From contig NZ_AP026802.1 of assembly GCF_033095985.1 (NCBI RefSeq), positions 1,240,001 through 1,304,000 of the forward strand: a stretch of 64,000 bases of DNA, in the 5' to 3' direction. The position numbers were made by a program, and so were the translations under genes. The notes under the pieces are model-generated. The model was given only the letters and a program-made list of their open reading frames with translations. It had not been told where the DNA came from and did not search any database. The stretch is from Xylocopilactobacillus apicola. GTDB lineage: Bacteria; Bacillota; Bacilli; Lactobacillales; Lactobacillaceae. Shown here in pieces: positions 1-8,775 of the stretch (the stretch's first letter is position 1; every line of letters begins with the position of its first letter).

Positions 1-1
1 A

Positions 2-550
2 ACTTGTCCAGTCCCAATCTTTGGTGTAATTGAAGCAGGAAGTCAGCAAGCTATTAAATTAACTTCGACCAATCAAATTGTTGTTTTGGCTACTAAAGCC
101 ACGGTAAAAAGTCGCAAATACGATGAAACAATTCAAAAAATAAATCCTGACTGCACAGTAACTGACTTTGCAGCACAAGAATTAGTTCAAATTGTCGAAG
201 CTGGAGATTATCAAAATCCAAATGTTCAAGCTGAGATTGATAGACTGTTAGCGCCACTTGAAAATATTGATGCAGACACGATGGTTTTGGGATGTACTCA
301 TTTTCCCATCATCGAAAAACTGATCAATAACGCTACCAACCAACGCTTTCAAATGGTTAACTCTGGCCAAGAAGCGGTTAAAAATCTGACAGAATTTCTT
401 AAAACTAACGATTTGGCTTGCGAGGAAAGTTCAACCCCAGCACAGCATATTTTTTACACTACGGGAAATCCCGCAGTTTTGCAAAATGTTGGAAACAAAT
501 TTTTAGGCGAAAAAATTCAAGCAGTCCAGCATTTAGCCGAGGAATCTTAA
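2..550 (+). CDS. murI: Glutamate racemase, C-terminal part (5' end outside window)
   Basis: Interconverts L- and D-glutamate in the cytoplasm, supplying D-Glu for peptidoglycan. Only the last 182 codons are present; the open frame runs in from base 2 without a start, so the gene is cut by the window edge. Visible family features are the PxxGVIEAG segment at the left end, a T-K-A-T-V-K-S-x-x-Y stretch, and the second catalytic cysteine in V-L-G-C-T-H-F-P. The first catalytic Cys lies upstream of the window. The stop overlaps the ATG of the next gene (TAATG), so murI and rdgB are translationally coupled. This neighbourhood (racE/rdgB/ysnB) is conserved in Firmicutes. Confidence 0.93.
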   Translation, partial: TCPVPIFGVIEAGSQQAIKLTSTNQIVVLATKATVKSRKYDETIQKINPDCTVTDFAAQELVQIVEAGDYQNPNVQAEIDRLLAPLENIDADTMVLGCTHFPIIEKLINNATNQRFQMVNSGQEAVKNLTEFLKTNDLACEESSTPAQHIFYTTGNPAVLQNVGNKFLGEKIQAVQHLAEES

Positions 551-1167
551 TGGAAAAAATAATTATTGCAACTAAAAATCCTGGCAAAGCTAAAGAATTT
601 CAAAAACTATTTTCAGATCAATATGAAATTGTGACGTTAAACGACTTAACTGATTTGCCAACAATTATCGAAAATGGCAGCACATTTAAGGAAAATGCCA
701 CGATTAAAGCTCAAACGATCTACAAAGCTACTAATGAAACGGTTATTGCAGACGATTCAGGTTTAGTCGTGGATGCCTTAAACGGCGAACCAGGGATTTA
801 CTCGGCAAGATATGCTAAAGACCACGACTCAAAAGCCAATATGGACAAATTGATTAATAAAATCAAAAAAATCCCGCCTCAAAAAAGAACGGCTCACTTC
901 ATTACCGTCTTGGTTGTCATCAGTAAATACGGTAAAATAGAAGAAACTGGCAGAGTCGACGGTCTTATCATTGAACATCCAAAGGGAAACGATGGTTTTG
1001 GATATGATCCAATTTTCTATTATCCCCCAAAAGATAAGACTTTTGCTGAGATGACAATGTCTGAAAAGAACCAGATTAGTCATCGCGGAAAAGCGATGGA
1101 GCAATTGATTAAAGATTGGCCTGAATACCTTAAAGGAGAAAATAATGAGAATCTTAATTTGCAGTGA
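550..1167 (+). CDS. rdgB: XTP/dITP pyrophosphatase (Ham1/RdgB family)
   Basis: Hydrolyses non-canonical purine NTPs (dITP, XTP) to monophosphates, cleaning the nucleotide pool. The 205-residue product begins M-E-K-I-I-I-A-T-K-N-P-G-K, the classic Ham1 N-terminus. It also has the ADDSGL motif, the G-x-x-S-A-R-Y-A segment and the C-terminal F-G-Y-D-P-I-F plus S-H-R-G-K-A motifs. An open frame extends back to 418, but the ATG at 550 fits the family start and couples to the murI stop. The 3' end overlaps the following phosphodiesterase gene by about 23 bases. Confidence 0.95.
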   Translation: MEKIIIATKNPGKAKEFQKLFSDQYEIVTLNDLTDLPTIIENGSTFKENATIKAQTIYKATNETVIADDSGLVVDALNGEPGIYSARYAKDHDSKANMDKLINKIKKIPPQKRTAHFITVLVVISKYGKIEETGRVDGLIIEHPKGNDGFGYDPIFYYPPKDKTFAEMTMSEKNQISHRGKAMEQLIKDWPEYLKGENNENLNLQ

Positions 1168-1666
1168 TGCTCACGGTGATGAGGCAATTTTGCTTGATAA
1201 ATTAAATAAATATCCTGATTTCGATCATTATTTCTATCTCGGTGACTCCGAGTTAATGGAAAACAATCTAATTTTCGATAAATTTGTTGCGGTTTTAGGT
1301 AATATGGATTACGGTGATTTTCCGGAGACTGTTGATCTTAAAGATCGAGGGATTAATTTTTTCTTAACCCATGGCCATTTATTTGAAGTAAACCGAAACC
1401 TTGAAAATCTCAGAGCAGAAGCTAAAAAGGTCGGAGCTGACGTGATCTGCTTTGGGCATACTCACCTTCTAACGGTCCAAGAGATTGATCAACAATTAAT
1501 CATCAATCCTGGCAGTATTTCTCAGCCGCGTAATTTCATCCAAGAGAAAGGGACTTACGTTATCTTGGAAATAACCGATACTACTTACCAAGTATTTTGT
1601 TACAACCGTGCCGATCAACTTTTAGAATTACCCCAAAATCCGCTTATATTTGAAAGAACCAAATGA
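1145..1666 (+). CDS. YfcE/MJ0936-type metallophosphoesterase (YsnB-like)
   Basis: A 173-residue calcineurin-like phosphodiesterase, cytoplasmic. All metal-binding motifs of the family are visible in order: D-A-H near residues 8-10, G-D-S-E, G-N-M-D, T-H-G-H and G-H-T-H. Homologues cleave model phosphodiesters in vitro, but the physiological substrate is not settled. The ATG is preceded by AAAGGAG inside the rdgB 3' end, so the two genes overlap. The same pairing with rdgB is standard in Firmicutes. Confidence 0.88.
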   Translation: MRILICSDAHGDEAILLDKLNKYPDFDHYFYLGDSELMENNLIFDKFVAVLGNMDYGDFPETVDLKDRGINFFLTHGHLFEVNRNLENLRAEAKKVGADVICFGHTHLLTVQEIDQQLIINPGSISQPRNFIQEKGTYVILEITDTTYQVFCYNRADQLLELPQNPLIFERTK

Positions 1667-2088
1667 AAAAAATAGAAAATTACTTAAATTTGCCGCCAGA
1701 AAAAAGAGATTCTGGCCTATTAATGCGAGATATTGTCTTACCTGATATTTTTAACGACGACAAAAATAAAATTCTTTATTACTATGGCAAAGACCTTGCC
1801 AATAACTTTGATTTCCCGCAAATCGAGGAAATTATGGCGATTTTTGAGAAAATTGGATTTGGCCAAATCACACTGGAAAAAGTAAAAAAAGATATTTACT
1901 TATTTCAAGTTCTGGGAAAATCTGTCGATCAGAGATTCCTAGTTTCTCAGAAGCCTGAATTTGCATTAGAAACCGGCTTTTTAGCTCAAGCAATCACTAT
2001 TGCAATTCAAAGGCCTGCAGAAGGACAATTTAAGCTTGATCCAAAGAAAAAAGCGGTTTCGTTTTTAATTCAAACGATTCCGCAATAA
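1663..2088 (+). CDS. DUF2507 family protein (YslB-like)
   Basis: A 141-residue soluble protein with no signal peptide or membrane segment. The pattern fits DUF2507/YslB: N-terminal R-D-x-x-L-P-x-I-F block, a G-K-x-L-A motif, then a V-x-F-L-I end. The fold resembles V4R-like ligand-binding domains, but function is unknown. It overlaps the preceding gene by 4 bases (ATGA) and is the last gene of this plus-strand operon. Its stop lies 1 base from the stop of the convergent gene, leaving no room for a separate terminator. In B. subtilis yslB sits next to uvrC, and uvrC is also close here. Confidence 0.75.
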   Translation: MKKIENYLNLPPEKRDSGLLMRDIVLPDIFNDDKNKILYYYGKDLANNFDFPQIEEIMAIFEKIGFGQITLEKVKKDIYLFQVLGKSVDQRFLVSQKPEFALETGFLAQAITIAIQRPAEGQFKLDPKKKAVSFLIQTIPQ

Positions 2089-2089
2089 T

Positions 2090-3124
2090 TTAGATCCCCA
2101 AAATAATGGAAATAAGCAAAAAGAGGCCCAAAATTATGAGGTGTCTTTTTTTATTTAACGCTAAAACTCCGACATATTCACGCAAAAAAGCGATTGTTCG
2201 ATAACAAAATGAAGTCTTGCATCCTATTCCATTTGCATTAAATCCTAATTTTTTAGCAAGAAGTGCGGCCCGAAAAACATGATAATCACTAGTACAGAAA
2301 ATAAAGCTATCTCCCTCAACTAATTTCGCGCTGAAAAGCAAATTTTCTTTAGTACTTCGCGATCGGTCTTCCATGAGAGTACAAGAAAGAGGAAATTTTA
2401 GGTCTTCCACCGCGTATTTTTGCATTGCAGATGCCTCACTTACTAACTCGTTTGCTCCTTGTCCACCAGAAAAAATGATTACTGGCGTTAAATCTTTTGA
2501 TTTCTCTGCTTGACTCACTGCCGTTTTAATTCTATTAGCTAATAATTTACCAACAAATCGTCCATCAAGAAGCCCTGCTCCAAGGCATACAAACCAACGG
2601 TTTTGCACATTTTGAAAACGGATGTATAGTCCATAAACAAGACTGGACAAAAAGAAATTAGCGAATGTTACTGTCAGATAAACGGTTGAAAGTAAAACAA
2701 ATAAGAGCAAACGCTGATTAAATCCACGATTTATAATAGAAAAATTAATTAAAAGGGCCAAATAACAGATCACCGCAACGATAGATAAAAAATCACTAAT
2801 TGTATATGTTTTATGGATCCAAAGTTTCACCAATTGATACAACAAATACGAAGAAAAAATAAAGGAAAAAATCGTCGTAATCCCCTCAAATACTAAGATT
2901 TCAGCCCAAAAAAACACGTCATTAAAGAAAAACATTTGAAGTGCGATAAATGGGCAAGCCAAAATGCTAAAACTCAAAACTCCAATTTTTAAAGTCCGTG
3001 GATCTCTTTTTAACTGCCTAATTAAAAGAAAGATTAAAAAAAGGGTAAAGAGCAGAAAACCGATCCCAACGACTGGCCATTTATTTATCAATTTCAATAT
3101 TTGGTACAAATTCCATCGGCACAA
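2090..3124 (-). CDS. YdcF/SanA-type (DUF218) membrane protein
   Basis: A 344-residue protein with several hydrophobic helices over roughly residues 15-175, followed by a DUF218 domain. The DUF218 signature is visible as V-C-L-G-A-G-L-L-D-G-R, F-S-G-G-Q-G, E-D-R-S-R-S-T-K-E-N and S-D-Y-H-V-F-R-A. Family members such as ElyC and SanA act in envelope maintenance; the reaction here is unproven. The open frame starts inside the upstream gene with a poor ribosome-binding site. TTG codons about 13-15 codons further in, overlapping the upstream stop, are alternative starts, so the N-terminus is uncertain. Convergent with the DUF2507 gene. Confidence 0.8.
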   Translation of the reverse strand: MCRWNLYQILKLINKWPVVGIGFLLFTLFLIFLLIRQLKRDPRTLKIGVLSFSILACPFIALQMFFFNDVFFWAEILVFEGITTIFSFIFSSYLLYQLVKLWIHKTYTISDFLSIVAVICYLALLINFSIINRGFNQRLLLFVLLSTVYLTVTFANFFLSSLVYGLYIRFQNVQNRWFVCLGAGLLDGRFVGKLLANRIKTAVSQAEKSKDLTPVIIFSGGQGANELVSEASAMQKYAVEDLKFPLSCTLMEDRSRSTKENLLFSAKLVEGDSFIFCTSDYHVFRAALLAKKLGFNANGIGCKTSFCYRTIAFLREYVGVLALNKKRHLIILGLFLLISIILGI

Positions 3125-3422
3125 TCTCTAAAGTAATATCTGGGTCATCTGAGGCGATGTTAATTCGATCAAACCGAACAACAAACATATCATCAGACTT
3201 CAGATATCTAATCGAAGTATTACGGTCGCTGACGAAAAAATCGCTCACCGGATTATCTGGCAGTTTCTGACATAATTCTTCTGGATCCCCTTGAACACCT
3301 TTGTTTATGTACCAAGCATGTAATTTTCTCTTAATATAAGCTACTAAACTGACTTCATCAGCGTCTGCCATTTGAACTGCAATATCTCCGCGATGAGCAT
3401 CAACAAACAAATATTTCTTCAT
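3081..3422 (-). CDS. Hypothetical protein, 113 aa
   Basis: A soluble acidic 113-residue protein that I do not recognise. It starts M-K-K-Y-L-F-V-D-A-H-R-G-D and has no membrane helix or obvious catalytic motif. AAAGGAG lies at good spacing before the ATG, and an extended -10 box lies upstream, so it is a real gene. It overlaps or abuts the YdcF-like gene, suggesting co-transcription. Alternating hydrophobic/acidic strands in the C-terminal half suggest a small alpha/beta fold, but no function can be given. Confidence 0.7.
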   Translation of the reverse strand: MKKYLFVDAHRGDIAVQMADADEVSLVAYIKRKLHAWYINKGVQGDPEELCQKLPDNPVSDFFVSDRNTSIRYLKSDDMFVVRFDRINIASDDPDITLEIVPMEFVPNIEIDK

Positions 3423-3449
3423 TCTAAGCGCTCCTTTATTATTTATCTT

Positions 3450-3458
3450 ATTATATCA
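3450..3458 (-). promoter_or_regulatory. Extended -10 promoter for the 113-aa gene
   Basis: Minus strand reads TGATATAAT, a TG-n-TATAAT extended -10, just after the uvrC stop and 28 bases before the start codon. No good -35 box is visible at 17 bp. No terminator follows uvrC, so some read-through from uvrC is likely. Confidence 0.5.
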
Positions 3459-3470
3459 TGAAAGCGCAAA

Positions 3471-5261
3471 CTAATATTTTTCGAGATACTTTAGGAGATC
3501 TTCAGCTACTTGCGTTGGAATCTTTAATTGGTGCAATTCTTCGACGCTCGCATTTGCAATTGCGGTTATCGATTTATATTTAGTTAGAAGCAATTTCCGC
3601 CTTTTTGGTCCAAGACCAGGGACATTTTCTAAAATCGAAGTTAGAGAATTTCGCTGATGGGTTTTCTTGAAAAATGTGATAACAAAACGGTGCACTTCAT
3701 CTTGCATTCTCTGCAATAGAAAAAATGCCTCGCTACGCCGATCCAGATGAATAACTTCATCAATATCGCCAACCCGAAAAATTAATTCACTGGTGTTGTG
3801 TTTATCGTCTTTAGCAAGACCAGCAATTGGAATATCAAGTCCCAATTGATTATCTAGAACTTCCTTTGCGGCATTAATTTGCCCTTTGCCACCGTCGACA
3901 ATAATTAAATCTGGAAACTGCAGATTATCTTTAATCACTCGGCTATAGCGCCGATAAATAACTTCACGCATTGAAGAATAATCATCCGGGCCAATCACCG
4001 TTTTTATTTTGTACTTACGATATTCCTTCTTCGCAGGAAGTCCCTCTTGATAGACCACCATTGCAGAAACTGGGTCTGCCCCTTGAATATTGGAATTATC
4101 AAAAATTTCAATGCGATGAGGTGTTGGGATTTCTAATGCTTCCCCCAACTCTTCAATCGCTCCAATGGATTTTTGCTCTTTTTTCTCTCTAAGCTTAAAT
4201 TTCTCGAAAAGTTCCACACTCGCATTCTTTTCAGCCATGACTACAAGACCTCGCTTCTTACCACGTTGCGGATTAGTAATCTTGACATCTTTATGAAGCA
4301 CCATTTGAGCATCTTCAGAATTAATGTCTTTTGGCAAAAGAATTTCTTTTGGAAATAAATGTTCCTTTCCGTCATAGAATTGAGCAAAAAAAGTCAGAAA
4401 ATCATCTTCTGGGTCGTTATACGAAGGAAAAATCGACACATCACGCTTAATAATTTTCCCCGTTCTGATATAAAGAACCGAAACGCTGATCCAGCCTTTA
4501 TCTACCACGTATCCAAAGACATCGCGGTCTTGATCGTCTTCAACACTCGTGATTTTCTGCTTCTCCATCACCGAGTTAATCGCGCGCAGTTGATCACGCA
4601 GTTCTTGTGCTCGTTCGAACTCTAATTTCTCAGCAGCCGCTTCCATTTCTTTTCGAATTCGATCCTGAATCTCGTGATAGCCACCATTTAGGAAACTTTT
4701 GATCTCGCTGACCATATCCTGATAGACTTTAGGGTCAATGTTAAAAACGCACGGTGCTAAACATTGCCCTAAATGATAATAAAGGCAAACTTTGTTCGGT
4801 AAAACCCGACACTTACGTAACGGATATAATTTATCAAGCAATTTCTTAGTTTCATTGGCGGCATAAACATCGGGGTAAGGACCGAAATAAATGCCCGTTT
4901 TCTTGTTAACCTGACGCGTAATCAAAAGCCGGGGATATTGCTCTTTCGTAATTTCAATGTAAGGATAAGTTTTGCCATCTTTTAACAGAATATTGTATTT
5001 CGGGCGATGCTTCTTAATTAAATTTATTTCTAAAAGCAGCGCCTCTTTATTTGAAGAAGTGACAATGTACTCGAAATCAGCAATATCAGCCACCAGATTT
5101 TGTGTTTTCACGTTGTGAGCGCCAGTAAAATAAGACCGCACCCGATTCTTTAAATTCTTGGCTTTGCCCACGTAAATAATGTGGTGATCTTTGTCATACA
5201 TTTGATAACTGCCTGGAAGATCCGGCAGCAATTCCAGTTTGTTTTTGATTATTTCTTTCAT
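3471..5261 (-). CDS. uvrC: Excinuclease ABC subunit C
   Basis: Makes both incisions at damaged DNA with UvrAB in nucleotide excision repair. The 596-residue length is normal. Domains in order: GIY-YIG nuclease (about 13-95, P-G-S-Y-Q-M-Y then Y-V-G-K-A-K-N-L), a Cys-rich segment, UVR motif (about 200-235), RNase-H-like nuclease with I-F-D-N-S-N-I-Q-G and I-V-D-G-G-K-G-Q, and C-terminal tandem HhH (V-P-G-L-G-P-K-R). In many Firmicutes trxA lies directly upstream of uvrC; here about 4 kb of bacteriocin genes separate them. Confidence 0.97.
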   Translation of the reverse strand: MKEIIKNKLELLPDLPGSYQMYDKDHHIIYVGKAKNLKNRVRSYFTGAHNVKTQNLVADIADFEYIVTSSNKEALLLEINLIKKHRPKYNILLKDGKTYPYIEITKEQYPRLLITRQVNKKTGIYFGPYPDVYAANETKKLLDKLYPLRKCRVLPNKVCLYYHLGQCLAPCVFNIDPKVYQDMVSEIKSFLNGGYHEIQDRIRKEMEAAAEKLEFERAQELRDQLRAINSVMEKQKITSVEDDQDRDVFGYVVDKGWISVSVLYIRTGKIIKRDVSIFPSYNDPEDDFLTFFAQFYDGKEHLFPKEILLPKDINSEDAQMVLHKDVKITNPQRGKKRGLVVMAEKNASVELFEKFKLREKKEQKSIGAIEELGEALEIPTPHRIEIFDNSNIQGADPVSAMVVYQEGLPAKKEYRKYKIKTVIGPDDYSSMREVIYRRYSRVIKDNLQFPDLIIVDGGKGQINAAKEVLDNQLGLDIPIAGLAKDDKHNTSELIFRVGDIDEVIHLDRRSEAFFLLQRMQDEVHRFVITFFKKTHQRNSLTSILENVPGLGPKRRKLLLTKYKSITAIANASVEELHQLKIPTQVAEDLLKYLEKY

Positions 5262-5278
5262 TTCGAGATCATTGTAAC

Positions 5279-5316
5279 AAAAAAAAATAACCTGCTCCAG
5301 CTAATGGCAGATTATT
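5279..5316 (-). terminator. Rho-independent terminator of the bacteriocin/LytTR operon
   Basis: On the minus strand AATAATCTGC and GCAGGTTATT pair as a 10-bp stem (one G-T) around an 11-base loop, followed by eight T. The stem overlaps the stop codon of the LytTR gene and isolates the module from uvrC. Confidence 0.88.
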
Positions 5317-6004
5317 AACGGTTACTTAAAATAAGTAAATTATCTTCTAATTCTTTGAGTTTACTGCGTGCACAATGGATCTTAACTTTGTTTGATAAGA
5401 CATAACCACCTGAACCCACCTTAACTTCTTTCAAATTAACAACGAGATAACGATTGCAGCGAAAGAAATAATCAGGTAAACGTTTCTCATAACTAGCCAG
5501 ACTTCCGCGCACTTTGAAAGTTTCAAACTTGGTCACTGCTCTGAGTTCATGATCATGGACTTCCAGACAAATCAAATCATCACAACAAACAGATTTACCA
5601 TCAATTAAGATCTGAGGTTTAATCAGAAAATCTTTCAAAATCGACTTCAAGCGAAATTTTATTTCATGCAATTCTTTAACTTTATCGATTATATTAGTGA
5701 ATTGAAGTTTGTGTGAAATGGCTCGAATCACTGATTCAAGCTGGGAAGCAAGCAAAATTAAACGACCATTCAAATCTTTAGCTTGAATTTCTCGTGCAAG
5801 TTTAATTCCTGTATGATTTTGAACCGGTAATCCAACCTCCACAAAATAAATATTAGTCTCGTTCGGATTAATATTGTCCAATATTTTTCGAGGCGAATGC
5901 GTCGCTTGAACAATTGTAATAGAGCTACGAAGATCGTCGATCGCTTCTTTAAGCATACTTATCAGTCCAGCGCTTCTAGCAAAAATAAAAACGTTTATGT
6001 CCAT
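5315..6004 (-). CDS. Orphan LytTR response regulator with degenerate receiver domain
   Basis: A 229-residue AgrA/ComE-like regulator: receiver-like domain (about 1-115) then LytTR DNA-binding domain (about 130-225), with the signature F-F-R-C-N-R-Y-L-V-V-N. The receiver looks inactive as a phosphorelay. AgrA has E-D at the acidic pocket; here it is A9-R10. The phospho-acceptor Asp of Y-F-L-D is Glu56 (Y-F-V-E). No histidine kinase is present in the window. The ATG at 6004 has GGAA about 7 bases upstream; a TTG at 6016 would add four residues. It ends the bacteriocin operon and probably controls it, by inference from position and from the direct repeats at 9241-9272. Confidence 0.87.
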   Translation of the reverse strand: MDINVFIFARSAGLISMLKEAIDDLRSSITIVQATHSPRKILDNINPNETNIYFVEVGLPVQNHTGIKLAREIQAKDLNGRLILLASQLESVIRAISHKLQFTNIIDKVKELHEIKFRLKSILKDFLIKPQILIDGKSVCCDDLICLEVHDHELRAVTKFETFKVRGSLASYEKRLPDYFFRCNRYLVVNLKEVKVGSGGYVLSNKVKIHCARSKLKELEDNLLILSNR

Positions 6005-6045
6005 TATGAATTCCAATCCTGTTTAAATGAAGGATAACTTAAAAA

Positions 6046-6678
6046 CTACAGGGTTGCAAGATCAATGATCTCATCTGCTTGCTGCCAAATGGCACTATTG
6101 TGCGTGGCAACAATAATCGTTCGATGATCGTTCTTTAATGACAACAACAGCTTCATTACTTCGTCCCCATTAGTCGGGTCAAGTGCTGCCGTTGGTTCAT
6201 CAGCCATGATCAAAGGCGGATCTTTTAAGATGACCTTAGCTAACGCAACCCGCTGCGCCTCACCCCCGGAAATTTCATAAATTTTCTGGTCGAGATCGAG
6301 ATAGTCCAGATTAACTTGCGCTAAAGCTGCCAGCTTCTTCTTTTTCTTCTCGCTAGGTTCAAGCTTCTTGCCGACGAGACCTAAATCCAGATTGTCCGAA
6401 ATCGTTTGGGAATCAAGCAAGCCGAAATTTTGAAACAAATATCCCAAATCATTACGGAAAAATTTCTGAGGTTTGATCTTAAAGATACTCTTCCCTTCAT
6501 AAAGAACATCACCTTCGTCAGGTTTATCAAGGTGGCCGAGAATATTTAGTAACGTCGTCTTCCCGCTCCCACTACGACCAATTAAAGCGTAAGCCTTGCC
6601 CGCATCGAATTCTAGATTTACATGGTCAAACAACGTTCTTTCGGAGAACTTCTTAGTAAGATTTTCTGTTTTCAGCAT
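6046..6678 (-). CDS. ABC transporter ATPase, lactococcin-972-type export/immunity
   Basis: A 210-residue MacB/LolD-like ATPase. Walker A G-R-S-G-S-G-K-T-T, Q-loop L-F-Q-N-F-G, signature I-S-G-G-E-A-Q-R, Walker B L-I-M-A-D-E-P and H-loop A-T-H-N are all intact. It follows the DUF1430 membrane protein gene with a 2-base gap and would power that protein. In lactococcin 972 loci this pair is associated with export or self-protection; which of the two applies here is not visible in the sequence. Confidence 0.92.
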   Translation of the reverse strand: MLKTENLTKKFSERTLFDHVNLEFDAGKAYALIGRSGSGKTTLLNILGHLDKPDEGDVLYEGKSIFKIKPQKFFRNDLGYLFQNFGLLDSQTISDNLDLGLVGKKLEPSEKKKKKLAALAQVNLDYLDLDQKIYEISGGEAQRVALAKVILKDPPLIMADEPTAALDPTNGDEVMKLLLSLKNDHRTIIVATHNSAIWQQADEIIDLATL

Positions 6679-6680
6679 TA

Positions 6681-8696
6681 TTATTGTCCTTTCATTACAG
6701 TCGCGGCAATTTCATCTTCATGCTTGAACTGACGATAAGTTAGAACTGCGCCAATTCCAAGGAACAGAACTGTTGTCCCGGTAATTATTGCCAAGTCTTT
6801 TGTCAGCCAGAATCCGGCAATCGAGGCAACCATAAGAGTCGCCAGTTGAGCAAGCAGATAATTGAAGTGAATCTCAGTAAAACTAAGCCCCGCAATTCGC
6901 TTAATAAAAATTTCCCGCCGGAATTCTTCAAAGTATAGAAGATTCATTAACGTAAACATGAAAATTGAAGTTACGATACTTAAAGCTGAACCAATTAGTA
7001 AAGAAATTAAACGAGTTTTTAGCTCATTACTGGTCCGCTGATATCTAGCTAATCCGCTCTCCACTAATCCCATGTACTTATATAATTTGTACTTTTTAAG
7101 TAATTTAATAGTTGAATCGTAGTCCTTAAAGGCAATTCTGCTACTAAGGGTCGCTGCCCAGTACATATTAGATCCTGGGGTACTACGTGTAGACGTTGGA
7201 GTCCAAACAACAATAATGGGATCTTTAATAAACTGTGTGGTCGTCATTGAATCTAAGCCAGAATTATAGTAAAAACGTTTCTGGTTATTAGCTAAATAGC
7301 CTTTTACAACTTCAAAAGAACTTCCTTGATACTTTGATTCATCAAATAAACTGTTCCAAGATTTAAGGAATGCCTGAGTTAATTCTTGTTCTTGTCCCTT
7401 CAACTTTTCTGGAAAAAGTAACCCGAACTCCCCTGGCTTTAGATGTTGAAGACGCTCTTTTAATTCTGAACTAATTTCAACATTTTGTTTAATTAAATAG
7501 TTGGGTGTCACATAAATCGCATTCCCGTCAGGACCATATTCAGCTGCGTCGACCTTGTCCCTTAGAAAAGAAGGAAGATTTTTGGTATTACGATTCTCAC
7601 ACAATAAGGCATCCTGCTGGTTAACCGCTTCGTTTAAGAAATCGTAACAAAGTTGATCCGTTTTATCAGCCTCTGTCTTTTTAACTCCGCCCGCAGCCCA
7701 AGAATAGGTCGTGAGATAGCGATCTTTTGCCGCCTGCCATTTATTTTGGGCTTGATTCATTTCCTCGTAGGATGCATAATCGGTACTAAATTGTTTTACC
7801 GTGAATCCCACGGTCACAATCGCTATAAATTGAGCTAACAACATAACCCCTAGGATCCGCTTCAACGGCAAGCGCCCGTTAATTAAGGACATTAATTTGC
7901 TGTTATGAAGACTAAATAAATAAATTATACTGAACGCTAGGGAAATGAAAAGTAGTAACGCCGCATAGAGAATGGCCCCAAACGCCAAAAGCAAGGCAAA
8001 ATTAAATTGGAGACTATGATTAAACCCAAGAACAAGCAGTCCGACTAGCCACATGCCACCATTAATTAAAGTAATCGTCTTGAAGTCAGCAATCACTGGG
8101 CGCAGGGTCACTGTTAATAGTGATTCTCCCGCAACCAAGCGAATTCCCGCAAAGCGAAGGTCTTTGATCCGGTAAATTAAGGACAATCCAGAAAAAGTTA
8201 ACAAAAAGATCAAAACGCAAAGGACGGCAGTTTCGTTTAACAGAACAATAAAACTTCGCAAAAAAGATATTTTTTCAAAAGAAACGGCATTATAGCCAAG
8301 TTCTCTAAATTTATTGACCAGAAGTTGTGAATCAAGATTTCCCCTTACAATTAAGTAGCCACTGGTAACATCACTGGCTTTAGCATCTGATTTATTTGCT
8401 TGCTTGAGTTCTTGGGGTATCTTCCCTTCACCGTAGGTCATATAAGTATATAAATCTGCTTCGGTTTTCGACCCGACAAGAACACCTTTAGCAATTAAAA
8501 TGTGATGAACGCTGGCAAATTCGTTAAGCTCTCGTTCGAATTTAGCTCGATCGACTTGTTCTTTTTTAGGATCAGGATTGATAATATCCACTGAAGGATA
8601 ACTGACAGAATTTAAGTGTTCCTTCTTTTGTTGCAAAGAAAACGCCAAGAAGAGGAGGACCACTGCAGAGGAAAAAACAAGAAATATTTTTTTCAT
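6681..8696 (-). CDS. DUF1430 bacteriocin-associated integral membrane protein
   Basis: A 671-residue permease. It has an N-terminal hydrophobic helix, an extracytoplasmic region, a cluster of about four helices between residues 150 and 305, a large extracellular region (about 310-560) and three C-terminal helices. This FtsX/MacB-like arrangement matches DUF1430 proteins next to lactococcin-972-family peptides. It is encoded directly downstream of the bacteriocin and upstream of its ATPase. The start ATG follows AAAGGATTATAA. Function as exporter or immunity factor is inferred from locus architecture. Confidence 0.88.
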   Translation of the reverse strand: MKKIFLVFSSAVVLLFLAFSLQQKKEHLNSVSYPSVDIINPDPKKEQVDRAKFERELNEFASVHHILIAKGVLVGSKTEADLYTYMTYGEGKIPQELKQANKSDAKASDVTSGYLIVRGNLDSQLLVNKFRELGYNAVSFEKISFLRSFIVLLNETAVLCVLIFLLTFSGLSLIYRIKDLRFAGIRLVAGESLLTVTLRPVIADFKTITLINGGMWLVGLLVLGFNHSLQFNFALLLAFGAILYAALLLFISLAFSIIYLFSLHNSKLMSLINGRLPLKRILGVMLLAQFIAIVTVGFTVKQFSTDYASYEEMNQAQNKWQAAKDRYLTTYSWAAGGVKKTEADKTDQLCYDFLNEAVNQQDALLCENRNTKNLPSFLRDKVDAAEYGPDGNAIYVTPNYLIKQNVEISSELKERLQHLKPGEFGLLFPEKLKGQEQELTQAFLKSWNSLFDESKYQGSSFEVVKGYLANNQKRFYYNSGLDSMTTTQFIKDPIIVVWTPTSTRSTPGSNMYWAATLSSRIAFKDYDSTIKLLKKYKLYKYMGLVESGLARYQRTSNELKTRLISLLIGSALSIVTSIFMFTLMNLLYFEEFRREIFIKRIAGLSFTEIHFNYLLAQLATLMVASIAGFWLTKDLAIITGTTVLFLGIGAVLTYRQFKHEDEIAATVMKGQ

Positions 8697-8718
8697 TTAT
8701 AATCCTTTTTATACAACA

Positions 8719-8754
8719 AAACACTAATTAGTGTTATCGAACTAATTAGTGTTT
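8719..8754 (-). terminator. Stem-loop between bacteriocin and exporter genes (partial terminator)
   Basis: A perfect 14-bp inverted repeat (minus strand AAACACTAATTAGT / ACTAATTAGTGTTT, 8-base loop) followed by TTGTTG. It fits an attenuating terminator or mRNA-stabilising hairpin that gives high bacteriocin but lower exporter expression. The left arm also contains self-complementary AATT, so an operator role is possible. Confidence 0.7.
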
Positions 8755-8775
8755 ATATATATTTATAATTAATTA

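Noticed and set aside
418-549. N-terminal extension of RdgB from an upstream ATG
   Set aside because: It would overlap murI fully and add residues absent from the family; the ATG at 550 gives the conserved N-terminus.
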